Shown in pieces: positions 25,935 to 33,751 of a stretch of DNA of 64,000 nucleotides. The stretch covers positions 2,418,001 through 2,482,000 of the forward strand of contig NZ_CP014619.1 in NCBI RefSeq assembly GCF_002074055.1. The letters run 5' to 3'. The notes under the pieces were generated by a model. The model was not told the origin of the DNA and ran no database searches. It saw only the letters and a list, made by a program, of their open reading frames with translations. Numbering within the stretch: position 1 is the first letter of the stretch; the number at the start of each line of letters is the position of its first letter. The stretch comes from Frondihabitans sp. 762G35 (GTDB taxonomy: Bacteria; Actinomycetota; Actinomycetes; Actinomycetales; Microbacteriaceae). Position numbers and translations under genes: made by a program.

Positions 25935-27011
25935 TCAGCGCCCGGGAGGCCCGGACGTGTCGCCGACCCGGAGGGTCACCGGCAGCACGACGTCCGCCGG
26001 CGTCCGCCCGGCCAGCAGGTCGCCCACCATGCGTCCCGCCACGAGTCCCCGGTCGTGGAGCGGCTGCTCCACGGTCGTGAGTCGTCGGTCGAGCCACGGC
26101 AGATCGGCGCCGTCGAAGCCCGTCACGGTGAGCCGTCCGGGGACCGGGATCGCCCGGACCGCCGCGGCCCTCAAGACACCGGCCGCGAGCATGTCGTTCT
26201 GGGCGAGGATCGCCGTGGGCGGCGCAGGGAGGTCGAGGAGCCGCCCGGCCGCGATCTCGCCCGCCTCGAGGTCGCGTCCGCCTGCCTCCACCCGCACCGC
26301 GTCGGGGAAGACCGCCGCCGTGGCGCGCAGCCGCTCCCGGATGGTGCGGTTGGCGATGGTCTCGAGCCCGTGCGCGACGGGCAGGACCTCTCCCGGCGGC
26401 AGGCTCTCGCCCAGGCGCGTCGTCCTCATGACGACGGCGACGCGCGCGTGACCGAGGCTCCGGACGTGTCGCGCGACGTCGCGCGTCCCCCGCGCGTCGT
26501 CGATGTCGACGAGGGCGATGCCCTCCTCGTGCGGTCCTTCGATGCCGACCAGCGGGATCCTGCGGGCGCGGAGCCCGGGCAGGAGCGAGTCGAACTCCTC
26601 GCCCCGGGTGAGGAAGACGACCGCGTCGACCGGCATGCCGTCGAGGAGCCGTGCGGACCTCCCGCTCTGCTCGGACCGGCCCGGCAGGAGCAGCTGCCCC
26701 ACGTCGAGCGCGTCGAGAGCCTCGCTGAGGCCGTCCATGGTGGCGATCGTCACCGGGCTCTGGAAGGCACGCCGGATGCTCTCGGCCACGACGACTCCGA
26801 CGATCCCGGAGCGGCCGCTCTTGAGGGAGCGCGCCGTGGGATTCGGTCCGGCGTAGTCGAGCTCGCGGGCAGCCGTCAGGATGCGCTGGCGCATCCGCTC
26901 CGTGATGGACCCCGTCGTGCGGAACGCGAGCGACGCGGTCGAGGTCGAGACGCCCGCGAGCGCGGCGACGTCGGCGAGGGTGACGGAGCTTCGCCCGCGG
27001 GTCGTCGTCAT
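25935..27011 (-). CDS. LacI family transcriptional regulator
   Basis: 358 residues. The N-terminal helix-turn-helix reads VTLADVAALAGVSTSTASLAF with the hinge region NPTARSLKSGRSGIVGVVV. The periplasmic-binding-protein-like effector domain follows, ending VTGFDGADLPWLDRRLTTVEQP. It is divergent from the ABC transporter operon, whose upstream region has a near-palindromic operator (27074-27085), so it probably represses that operon and responds to its substrate. ATG start chosen at MTTTRGRSSVTL, because longer in-frame extensions precede the helix-turn-helix by non-family sequence. Confidence 0.92.
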   Translation of the reverse strand: MTTTRGRSSVTLADVAALAGVSTSTASLAFRTTGSITERMRQRILTAARELDYAGPNPTARSLKSGRSGIVGVVVAESIRRAFQSPVTIATMDGLSEALDALDVGQLLLPGRSEQSGRSARLLDGMPVDAVVFLTRGEEFDSLLPGLRARRIPLVGIEGPHEEGIALVDIDDARGTRDVARHVRSLGHARVAVVMRTTRLGESLPPGEVLPVAHGLETIANRTIRERLRATAAVFPDAVRVEAGGRDLEAGEIAAGRLLDLPAPPTAILAQNDMLAAGVLRAAAVRAIPVPGRLTVTGFDGADLPWLDRRLTTVEQPLHDRGLVAGRMVGDLLAGRTPADVVLPVTLRVGDTSGPPGR

Positions 27012-27073
27012 GAGCGTCACCCTACATATCGGCCGGACCGGAATGGCGCGTGTTCGCGCGTCCGGCATCGAAT

Positions 27074-27085
27074 CGCAACGTTTCG
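27074..27085. promoter_or_regulatory. Candidate LacI-family operator
   Basis: CGCAACGTTTCG has the central-CG dyad of LacI/GalR operators and differs from a perfect palindrome at a single mirrored pair. It lies between the divergent lacI gene and the substrate-binding protein gene. A weaker related sequence, CGAAACGGTGCG, is at 27118-27129. Confidence 0.6.
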
Positions 27086-27193
27086 TTAATCGAACCGCCA
27101 CCGGGCCTGCCAACAATCGAAACGGTGCGATCGACGCCATTCCGACGCACCTCCCCCCAAGCACCTCCCCTCGAACCGAAGGACACGCTCCCC

Positions 27194-28366
27194 GTGATCT
27201 CACGCCGATCCCTCGTCGCCGTCGCGGCCGCCGCGACCGCCTCCCTGGCTCTCGCCGGCTGCGCCCCGACGGCCAGTTCCTCCGTCGGTGCCCAGCCGAC
27301 CTCCCAGTCCGTCACCGGCACCAAGGGCACGCTGACCGTCTTCATCTCGGGCGACACGAACGTCCAGACGCTCTGGGACGACGCCCTCATCCCCGCCTTC
27401 GAGAAGGCCAACCCCGGCGCGACCGTCAAGACGACCCTCGACCTCCACGGCGAGCACGACGCGCAGACGCTCGCGAAGCTCACGAGTTCGGTGAAGTCCG
27501 GCGACGACCCGGGGTACGACCTCGTCGACGCCGGGTTCGTGCAGGCGGCAGGATCCGGGGGTCTCCTCGAGAAGACGTCCGCGGCGTCCATCTCGAACCT
27601 CGCCACCGTCCCGTCCGCGACCGTGAAGGCCGGCTCCGGCTTCGGGATCCCCTACCGAGCCTCGTCCGTGCTCCTGGCGTACGACTCCACCACGGTGAGC
27701 ACCCCTCCGAAGACCCTCGACGCGCTCCTGACCTGGATCAAGGACAACCCGGGGCAGTTCGCCTACAACTCCCCCTCGACCGGCGGCTCCGGCCAGGCCT
27801 TCGTCACCACCGTGCTCGACAAGTACCTCTCCGACTCGACCCGGGAGAAGATGACGACCGGCTACGACCAGCCGCTCGAGTCGTCGTGGGACAAGGGCTT
27901 CGACGAGCTCAAGTCCCTGAATTCGTCGGTGTACCAGAAGGGCGTCTACCCCAACGGCAACAACCAGGTGCTCGAGCTCCTCGGGACCGGCAACATCGAG
28001 ATGGCTCCCGTCTGGAGCGACCAGGTGATCACGGCGCAGGCGACGGGGACGCTCCCCAAGACCGTCAAGTACGCGCAGATCAGCGACCCGTCGTTCACCG
28101 GCAGCGCCTCGTACCTCGGCATCCCGAAGACGGCGGCCCACAAGACCGTCGCCGAGAAACTGGCGAACTACGTGCTCTCGGCCGAGGGCCAGGCTCTCAT
28201 CGCCAAGACGATCGCGGGGTACCCCGTCATCTCGCTCGAGAACGTCTCGCAGGAGACGCGGGCGACGTTCTCGTCGGCCGACCCGTCGAACCTCCGCCCG
28301 GGCTACTACAGCGAGATGGCGTCCGACATGAACAACCTCTGGGACGCCAAGGTGCCCGGACAGTGA
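27194..28366 (+). CDS. ABC transporter substrate-binding lipoprotein
   Basis: 390 residues. MISRRSLVAVAAAATASLALAGC (signal, with possible Tat character) ends in a LAGC lipobox, so the protein is tethered outside the membrane and delivers ligand to the two permeases that follow. It is a class of extracellular solute-binding proteins resembling iron/polyamine/2-aminoethylphosphonate binders (TVFISGDTNVQTLWDDALIP, then GIPYRASSVLLAYDS). GTG start with AAGGA upstream. The operon ends with a phosphodiesterase-phosphatase, so the ligand is probably an organophosphate such as a glycerophosphodiester. The next gene overlaps by 4 bp. Confidence 0.85.
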   Translation: MISRRSLVAVAAAATASLALAGCAPTASSSVGAQPTSQSVTGTKGTLTVFISGDTNVQTLWDDALIPAFEKANPGATVKTTLDLHGEHDAQTLAKLTSSVKSGDDPGYDLVDAGFVQAAGSGGLLEKTSAASISNLATVPSATVKAGSGFGIPYRASSVLLAYDSTTVSTPPKTLDALLTWIKDNPGQFAYNSPSTGGSGQAFVTTVLDKYLSDSTREKMTTGYDQPLESSWDKGFDELKSLNSSVYQKGVYPNGNNQVLELLGTGNIEMAPVWSDQVITAQATGTLPKTVKYAQISDPSFTGSASYLGIPKTAAHKTVAEKLANYVLSAEGQALIAKTIAGYPVISLENVSQETRATFSSADPSNLRPGYYSEMASDMNNLWDAKVPGQ

Positions 28367-29313
28367 CCGCCCTCCGATCCGGCACCTCGCCGCGGATCGG
28401 CACCGCGCGGCGGGTCTCCCCCGAGGCCCGCCGCGCCGGCGTCGGATTCGCGCTCGCCCTCCCGCCCGTCCTCCTGCTGGCCGTCTTCGTCGGGATCCCC
28501 GTCGTGCTCGCGATCGGGTTCAGCCTCGGTCACACGGGCGGCCTCAACGACACGATCGCGTCGATCGGGATCGGCACCCGGCGTTCGACGACCTGGTGGG
28601 GAACCCTCCAGGCCTACGGCGACGTCTTCGCCGACCCGAGGTTCCTCCGCGATCTCGGTGTCACGATCGTGGTCACCGTCGTCTCGACCGGGGCGACCCT
28701 GCTCCTGGCGGTCGGGATCGCCCTCAATCTCCGCCTCCGGGGCGGGAGGCTCGCGACCGTGTTCGCCGGACTCGCGGTCGTGCCGCTCTTCATCCCCGTC
28801 GTCATCGCGTCCTGGGCGATCCTGACGTTCTACGCGGGCGACGGCTTCGTCCGAACCCTTTTCGCGCTGGTCGGGCTCGAGGGCCCGACCTGGGGCTACA
28901 CGACCGTCGCGGTCGTGATCGGCTCGGTCTGGACAAGCCTGCCGTTCGCGACGCTCATGGCGACGTCCGGAGTCCAGTCGGTCCCGGACGCCATGATCGA
29001 GGCGGCGAAGGACGCGGGGGCGGGGACACCGGCCATCATCCTGCGCATCCTCGTCCCGCTCGCCGGCGTCCCGCTCATCATCGCGACGACATTCACGGCC
29101 ATCGGGATCCTCGGCTCGTTCACGGTCCCGTACTTCACGGGCCCGAACGCCCCCTCGATGCTGGGCGTCGACATCTCGAAGTACTTCCAGTCGTTCAACC
29201 ACCCGCAGCAGGCGATCGTGATGGCCGTCGTGGTCTTCGTCCTCGCCTCCGGCATCGCCTTCTTCTACGTGTGGGCGAACTTCCGGTCGGCCAAGAAGGA
29301 GGGACGGATCTGA
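28363..29313 (+). CDS. ABC transporter permease (first)
   Basis: 316 residues with about six membrane segments. The EAA loop that docks with the ATPase is visible as AMIEAAKDAGAGTPAIILRI. The gene begins with GTG inside the stop codon of the binding-protein gene and ends in a TGATG overlap with the second permease, so the subunits are translationally coupled. It forms the heterodimeric channel with the next gene product. Confidence 0.9.
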   Translation: MTALRSGTSPRIGTARRVSPEARRAGVGFALALPPVLLLAVFVGIPVVLAIGFSLGHTGGLNDTIASIGIGTRRSTTWWGTLQAYGDVFADPRFLRDLGVTIVVTVVSTGATLLLAVGIALNLRLRGGRLATVFAGLAVVPLFIPVVIASWAILTFYAGDGFVRTLFALVGLEGPTWGYTTVAVVIGSVWTSLPFATLMATSGVQSVPDAMIEAAKDAGAGTPAIILRILVPLAGVPLIIATTFTAIGILGSFTVPYFTGPNAPSMLGVDISKYFQSFNHPQQAIVMAVVVFVLASGIAFFYVWANFRSAKKEGRI

Positions 29314-30128
29314 TGCGCGGCGTCACCGTCTCGCGCGGTCTCGTGACCGCGATCCTGTTCGCCCTCGTGGCGGTCTTCATCCTGGGGCCCCTCGTCTGGC
29401 TGGCGGCGCACGCGTTCGCGACCTCGTGGACGTACCCGAACCTCCTCCCGGACGGGCTCACCCTCCACTGGTGGTCGGTCGTCTTCGGCGATGCCCAGCT
29501 CGGCGCGGCCGTCACGAACTCGCTCTACTTCGCCCCGCTCACGGTGGCCGTCTCGGCGGTCGTCTGCCTTCCGGCCGCGTACGCGTTCTCGCGGTTCGAC
29601 TTCCCCGGGCGTCGCGTGTTCCTGATCGGGCTGTTCGCGACCAACGCGTTCCCCAAGATGGGGCTGTTCGTCGCCATGGCGTCGCTGTTCTACGGCCTGC
29701 ACCTCATGAACACGGTGATCGGCATCGTCATCGTCCAGTTCATCGGGACCGTGGTCTTCATGACGTGGATCCCGGCGGCGGCCTTCTCGTCGGTGCCCCG
29801 CTCGCTGGAGGAGGCCGCGCAGGATGCGGGCGCCGGCCGGCTGCGCACCTTCCTCTCCGTGACCCTCCCGATGGCCCTCCCGGGGATCCTCGTCGCCGTG
29901 CTGATGTCGTTCCTCGCCTCGTTCGACGAGGCGCAGGGCACCTACCTCGTGGGCGCTCCCGTCTACATGACGATGCCCACCGAGATGTACACGCTGGTCC
30001 TCAACTACCCCAAGCAGGTCGCGGCCGTGTTCGCCATCCTGCTCTCGATCCCCTCCGTCGCCCTGCTGCTCGTCGCCCGGAAGTACATCATGGGCGGGCG
30101 ACTCGCCGAGGGCTTCCAGATCCGATAG
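29313..30128 (+). CDS. ABC transporter permease (second)
   Basis: 271 residues, six membrane segments, with the EAA motif in SLEEAAQDAGAGRLRTFLSV. It partners the permease encoded upstream. The family resembles the spermidine/putrescine, iron and phosphonate type-I importer permeases. It starts within the stop of its neighbour, and the ATPase gene follows 7 bp after its stop. Confidence 0.9.
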   Translation: MRGVTVSRGLVTAILFALVAVFILGPLVWLAAHAFATSWTYPNLLPDGLTLHWWSVVFGDAQLGAAVTNSLYFAPLTVAVSAVVCLPAAYAFSRFDFPGRRVFLIGLFATNAFPKMGLFVAMASLFYGLHLMNTVIGIVIVQFIGTVVFMTWIPAAAFSSVPRSLEEAAQDAGAGRLRTFLSVTLPMALPGILVAVLMSFLASFDEAQGTYLVGAPVYMTMPTEMYTLVLNYPKQVAAVFAILLSIPSVALLLVARKYIMGGRLAEGFQIR

Positions 30129-30135
30129 GCACGTC

Positions 30136-31323
30136 ATGACCCTCTCCACTCCCGCTCGCGTCCGCCCGCGACCCGAGACCGGCGGCGCACCGGCCGGGCT
30201 GCCGGATCCTGCCCCCGGCCTCCGCATCTCCGGCCTGTCGAAGGTCCTCGGCGGACGCACCATCGTCGACTCGCTGGACCTCGACCTGGCCCGGGGCGAA
30301 CTCGTGGCCCTGCTCGGCCCCTCGGGCTGCGGCAAGACGACGACGCTCCGCATGATCGCCGGCTTCCTCCGGCCCGACACCGGATCGGTCGCCATCGATG
30401 GGCGCGACGTCACGGAGCTCGGGCCGGAGAGGAGGCCGAGCGCGATGGTGTTCCAGAACTACGCGCTCTGGCCGCACCTCACCGTCTTCAAGAACGTGGC
30501 CTTCCCGCTCACCCTCCGGAAGATGCCTCGCGCGGAGATCAAGGACCGCGTCATGGCCGCCCTCGAGACCGTCAACCTCGCACACCACGCCCACTCGCGA
30601 CCCGCGCACATCTCGGGTGGCGAGCAGCAGCGCGCGGCGCTCGCGCGCGCCATCGTGCAGGAGCCGGAGCTGCTGCTCCTCGACGAGCCCCTGTCGAACC
30701 TCGACGCGAAGCTCCGCGTGCGCGTCCGGGAGGAGATCCGCGACATCCAGCAGCGGCTCGGCATCACCACGGTGATGGTCACGCACGACCAGGAGGAGGC
30801 CCTCGCGATCTCGGATCGCGTCGCCGTGATGAACGGCGGACGGATCGAGCAGGTCTCGACGCCGACGGACCTCTACGCGTCGCCGCGAACGCTCTTCGTG
30901 GCCGGCTTCATCGGGAGCATGAACCTCCTCGCGGGCCCGCTCGGCACGTCGAGGCCCGTGGGCACGTCGATGCCCGCCGGCACGGCGATGCCCGTCGGCA
31001 CAGCGGGTGGCACCTCGGCAACTCAGGAGAACGGCGTCTCCGACGACGAGACGTGGGCCGTCCGCCCGGAGGACGTCGTCTATTCGCCTGAAACGCCGAC
31101 CGGGGCGGGCCGCGCCGAGGAGGCCGGGGCGACGTCGCACGCCGCGACCGTCCGCCGAGTGCTGCCGCACGGCCACTTCGCGGAGCTGGTGCTCGACGTG
31201 GACGGGATCGAGCTGCGCTCGATCGCCACGGGCCTCCTGCCGCGGCCCGGCGACCGGGGATCCGTCACGCTCCGGAACGTGCGCCTCTACCGCGACGGCC
31301 ACCTGGTCGGAGACGACGCGTGA
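30136..31323 (+). CDS. ABC transporter ATP-binding protein with repeat-expanded C-terminus
   Basis: 395 residues, energising the importer encoded upstream. Walker A GPSGCGKTT, Q-loop VFQNYALWPHLTV, signature ISGGEQQR, Walker B LLLLDEP and the H-loop THDQEE are all intact. The C-terminal regulatory domain (TOBE/OB-like) is interrupted by a stretch with no family counterpart. It consists of three to four copies of a six-residue GTSxPxG-like unit from an 18-bp tandem repeat, followed immediately by an 81-bp TIR element read in frame. The reading frame then resumes the TOBE sequence TWAVRPEDVVY. Start-stop overlap (GTGA) with the downstream fusion gene. Confidence 0.9.
   Translation: MTLSTPARVRPRPETGGAPAGLPDPAPGLRISGLSKVLGGRTIVDSLDLDLARGELVALLGPSGCGKTTTLRMIAGFLRPDTGSVAIDGRDVTELGPERRPSAMVFQNYALWPHLTVFKNVAFPLTLRKMPRAEIKDRVMAALETVNLAHHAHSRPAHISGGEQQRAALARAIVQEPELLLLDEPLSNLDAKLRVRVREEIRDIQQRLGITTVMVTHDQEEALAISDRVAVMNGGRIEQVSTPTDLYASPRTLFVAGFIGSMNLLAGPLGTSRPVGTSMPAGTAMPVGTAGGTSATQENGVSDDETWAVRPEDVVYSPETPTGAGRAEEAGATSHAATVRRVLPHGHFAELVLDVDGIELRSIATGLLPRPGDRGSVTLRNVRLYRDGHLVGDDA
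30943..31014 (+). repeat. 18-bp tandem repeat inside the ABC ATPase gene
   Basis: Three clear head-to-tail copies beginning GGCACGTCGA, GGCACGTCGA and GGCACGGCGA, with a fourth degenerate one. They encode GTSRPV, GTSMPA, GTAMPV and GTAGGT. The array runs directly into TIR element D. Confidence 0.85.
31017..31097. repeat. 81-bp TIR element, copy D (inside the ABC ATPase gene)
   Basis: Left end GGCAACTCAGG exact, right end CCTGAAACGCC. Here 59 bp separate the ends instead of 58, making 81 bp, so the reading frame is preserved. It encodes part of a linker within the C-terminal domain of the ATPase (SATQENGVSDDE and onward). Confidence 0.75.
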
Positions 31324-32924
31324 GCGCGATCGTCCGGGCCCGGGGCGTCGCCGCCGTCGCCCACCGAGGCGACTCCTCGCGCTGGCGGGAGAACACCCTG
31401 AGGGCCGTGCGATCCGCCCTCGCGGAAGGCGCGGACTCCGTCGAGATCGACGTGAGGCTCACTCGCGACGGCGACGTGGTCCTCCTGCACGATCCCACGC
31501 TGGAGCGCCTCTGGGGCGTGGAGCGGGCGGTGCGCGACGTCACGCTCGCCGAGCTCCGGGAGCTGGGCGGCGGCGAAGAGCGCATCCCCCTCCTCGCCGA
31601 CGTCCTCCCGCTGTTCGACCGGGGCGACGCCCTGCTCCTCATCGACATGGAGACGGTCGAGCCGGCGGCCGCGGCGTACGACGTGGTCGCCCGCCACCGC
31701 GCCGCCCCGGCAGGAGCCGAGGCTCGCGTCGCCTGGTGCGGCGCGCTCGACGCACTGCGCACGATCCGCACCCTCGACGACGCCGCGGAGGTCTGGCTGC
31801 CCTGGGCGAGCGCCGTGCCGCCCCGCGCGGAGGACCTCGCCGACCTCCGGCCGGCCGTGGTCAACCTGCACCACCTCCTGGTCGGCCCCGGGATGGTCGA
31901 GGCGGTCCACGCGCTCGGGGCCCGCGTCTCCTGCTGGACCGTCGACGACCGGGACCAGATGGCCTGGCTCCAGCGGATCGGCGTCGACTCCATCACGTCC
32001 AACCGCCTGGCGGATCTCCTCGGGAGCCGCGCGGAGGCCTTCGGCGGGGACGATGCGTCCGCCGCCACGGCCGACGAGGCGGAGGCGCCCTCCGGACGGA
32101 GCGGGGAGGAACGACGTCGCGCCCGCCTCGTGGCCCGCGAACTCGCCGTGTGGGCGATGGACCACGTCCGCAGCAACCCCGTGGACCGCGTCGACACGAA
32201 GAAGAACCCCGCCGACCACGTGACCGAGGTCGACCGCGCCATCGAGCGAGGGGTTCGGGAGGTCGTCGACGCGCAGTTCCCCGGGCACCGGTTCGTGGGA
32301 GAGGAGTACGGAGGCGAACCGGAGGCGGGCTCCCCGTGCTGGTACCTGGACCCCGTGGACGGGACGGCCAACCTCGCCAACGGCGTGCCGTGGACGAGTT
32401 TCTCGCTCGCCCTCGTCGAGGACGGCTCGCCCGTCGTGGGCGTCGTCGCCGACCCGTGGCGGGGCCTCCTCGTCGAGGCGGCGGCGGGCGAGGGGGCGTG
32501 GGTCGACGGGCGGCGTCTGCGCCTGGCTCCTGCGGTCGCGGGAGGAGCCGACGACCCGCTCCGCGGTCGCATCGTCAGCACGGAGCTCGCCGGCCATCGC
32601 CCCTGGCCCGGCATGGTCGAGCTGGTCGACGGCCTGGCCGAGCGCTTCTGCACCACGCGGGTCATGGGGTCGGGCACGCTGACGATCGCAGGAGTCGCGC
32701 TCGGACACGGTTCGGGCGCCGTCATCGGGGCGTTCGGTCCCGTCGACCACCTGGCCGCCGCCCTGATCGTGCGGGAGGCGGGCGGCGTGGTGCTGGACGA
32801 GGCCGGACGCGACACGCTGTTCCCCGAGCGGGGCGGGATCCTGGCGGCGCGGGATCGCGAGACTGCGGACGCGCTCTTCGCTCTCTGGCGTGACGCGGTC
32901 GCGAAGGGCGCGTCTCGGGGCTGA
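31320..32924 (+). CDS. Bifunctional glycerophosphodiester phosphodiesterase - inositol monophosphatase fusion
   Basis: 534 residues. Residues 12-235 form a GDPD domain: H15-R16-G17, E24-N25, E42 and D44 in VEIDVRLTRDG, and H57-D58. After a 30-residue acidic linker, residues 268-530 form an IMPase-like domain: EE at 328-329 in FVGEEYGG, DPVDGT at 344-349, and GPVDHLAAALIVREAGG. One polypeptide could cleave a glycerophosphodiester and then dephosphorylate the released alcohol phosphate. With glycerophosphoinositol this would yield inositol and glycerol or their phosphates; that pairing is inference. Co-translated with the importer (GTGA overlap). The intact single frame argues against an assembly artefact. 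No signal peptide, so cytosolic. Confidence 0.88.
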   Translation: MSAIVRARGVAAVAHRGDSSRWRENTLRAVRSALAEGADSVEIDVRLTRDGDVVLLHDPTLERLWGVERAVRDVTLAELRELGGGEERIPLLADVLPLFDRGDALLLIDMETVEPAAAAYDVVARHRAAPAGAEARVAWCGALDALRTIRTLDDAAEVWLPWASAVPPRAEDLADLRPAVVNLHHLLVGPGMVEAVHALGARVSCWTVDDRDQMAWLQRIGVDSITSNRLADLLGSRAEAFGGDDASAATADEAEAPSGRSGEERRRARLVARELAVWAMDHVRSNPVDRVDTKKNPADHVTEVDRAIERGVREVVDAQFPGHRFVGEEYGGEPEAGSPCWYLDPVDGTANLANGVPWTSFSLALVEDGSPVVGVVADPWRGLLVEAAAGEGAWVDGRRLRLAPAVAGGADDPLRGRIVSTELAGHRPWPGMVELVDGLAERFCTTRVMGSGTLTIAGVALGHGSGAVIGAFGPVDHLAAALIVREAGGVVLDEAGRDTLFPERGGILAARDRETADALFALWRDAVAKGASRG

Positions 32925-32933
32925 AGAGCTGCC

Positions 32934-33013
32934 GATACTTCAGGAGATCGGCGGCTCCACGTCGGCCCCGCCCGGACGCCGCCCCGCCGGTGGCGCGGAT
33001 CCCCTGAATTGCC
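32934..33013. repeat. 80-bp TIR element, copy E
   Basis: Right end CCTGAATTGCC differs from the consensus at one base; left end GATACTTCAGG is degenerate (7 of 11). The 58-bp separation is preserved. Starts 10 bp after the GDPD-IMPase stop codon. Confidence 0.7.
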
Positions 33014-33035
33014 GCCGGGGTGGGCCGGGGAACGC

Positions 33036-33075
33036 GAGGCGGCGCAACCCCGAGCGCCGCCTCGCCGAGTTTTTT
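33036..33075 (+). terminator. Intrinsic terminator after the GDPD-IMPase gene
   Basis: GAGGCGGCGC pairs perfectly with GCGCCGCCTC around an 8-nt loop; six T follow after a six-base gap. Confidence 0.8.
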
Positions 33076-33095
33076 GCAGAACTGCACGTTTGCAC

Positions 33096-33124
33096 TTGCG
33101 TAATCTTGCAGTCATAGCAATAAT
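33096..33124 (+). promoter_or_regulatory. Promoter of the tetR gene, apparently leaderless
   Basis: TTGCGT, a 17-bp spacer and AATAAT place the expected transcription start about 7 bp downstream, which is the A of the tetR ATG at 33131. No ribosome-binding site precedes that ATG. An inverted pair ACTGCA (33083-33088) and TGCAGT (33107-33112) brackets the -35 region and could be the TetR operator. Confidence 0.55.
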
Positions 33125-33130
33125 CGGTGC

Positions 33131-33751
33131 ATGACATCCGCACCCCTCGGCCTCCGCGATCGCAAACGCGAGGAGACCCGCTCCCGTCTCGAAGAGGCCG
33201 CCGTCACGCTCGTGCTGCACGACGGCCTCGAGCACGCGACGGTCGACTCGATCAGCGCGAAGGCCGACGTGTCGTCGCGCACGTTCTTCAACTACTTCGA
33301 CACCAAAGAGGACGCGATCCTCGGCATCCGCGACATCGACCTGACGCCCGAGGTCGTCGCCGAGCACCTCGCGCGCACCGACGGCGCCGGGGTCGTCGAG
33401 TCGACGATCTCGCTCCTCCTGGCGGTCATCCGACCGTCGATCGAGGGTGCCGCGCTGCAGAAGTCGCGGATCGAGGTGCTGCGGCGCTATCCGCAGCTCT
33501 TCGGCCGGCACGTCGTGCAGATGACGCGCATGGTCGACGAGCTCGTCCGAGCCGTCACCGCGATCCTCGACCACGACTCGCGGTCGACGGCCCCCGCGTC
33601 GCGCGCGGAGGCCGAGGTGTTCCTCAGCCTCTGCGCCGGCGCCGTCCGGACCGCCGTCAAGCACTGGATCGAGGAGGGCACCGTCGAGCCCTCCGAGTCC
33701 CTCCATCCCAGGGCCACCGCCCTCGTCCACTCCCTCACCGAAAGAATCTGA
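33131..33751 (+). CDS. TetR family transcriptional regulator
   Basis: 206 residues. The N-terminal helix-turn-helix is ATVDSISAKADVSSRTFFNYF followed by DTKEDAILG, the hallmark of TetR/AcrR proteins. The C-terminal ligand domain is not conserved enough to name an inducer. It overlaps the efflux transporter start (TGATG), so the two are one operon and the regulator probably represses both. It is probably translated from a leaderless message. Confidence 0.92.
   Translation: MTSAPLGLRDRKREETRSRLEEAAVTLVLHDGLEHATVDSISAKADVSSRTFFNYFDTKEDAILGIRDIDLTPEVVAEHLARTDGAGVVESTISLLLAVIRPSIEGAALQKSRIEVLRRYPQLFGRHVVQMTRMVDELVRAVTAILDHDSRSTAPASRAEAEVFLSLCAGAVRTAVKHWIEEGTVEPSESLHPRATALVHSLTERI

Noticed and set aside
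27050-27193. Upstream extension of the substrate-binding protein from an earlier in-frame start
   Set aside because: It would place a long non-conserved stretch ahead of the signal peptide and across the LacI operator; the GTG at 27194 begins the lipoprotein signal.
27916-27926. CCTGAATTCGT in the substrate-binding protein gene, like a right TIR end
   Set aside because: No matching left end at the required distance and the protein sequence there is ordinary; chance match.
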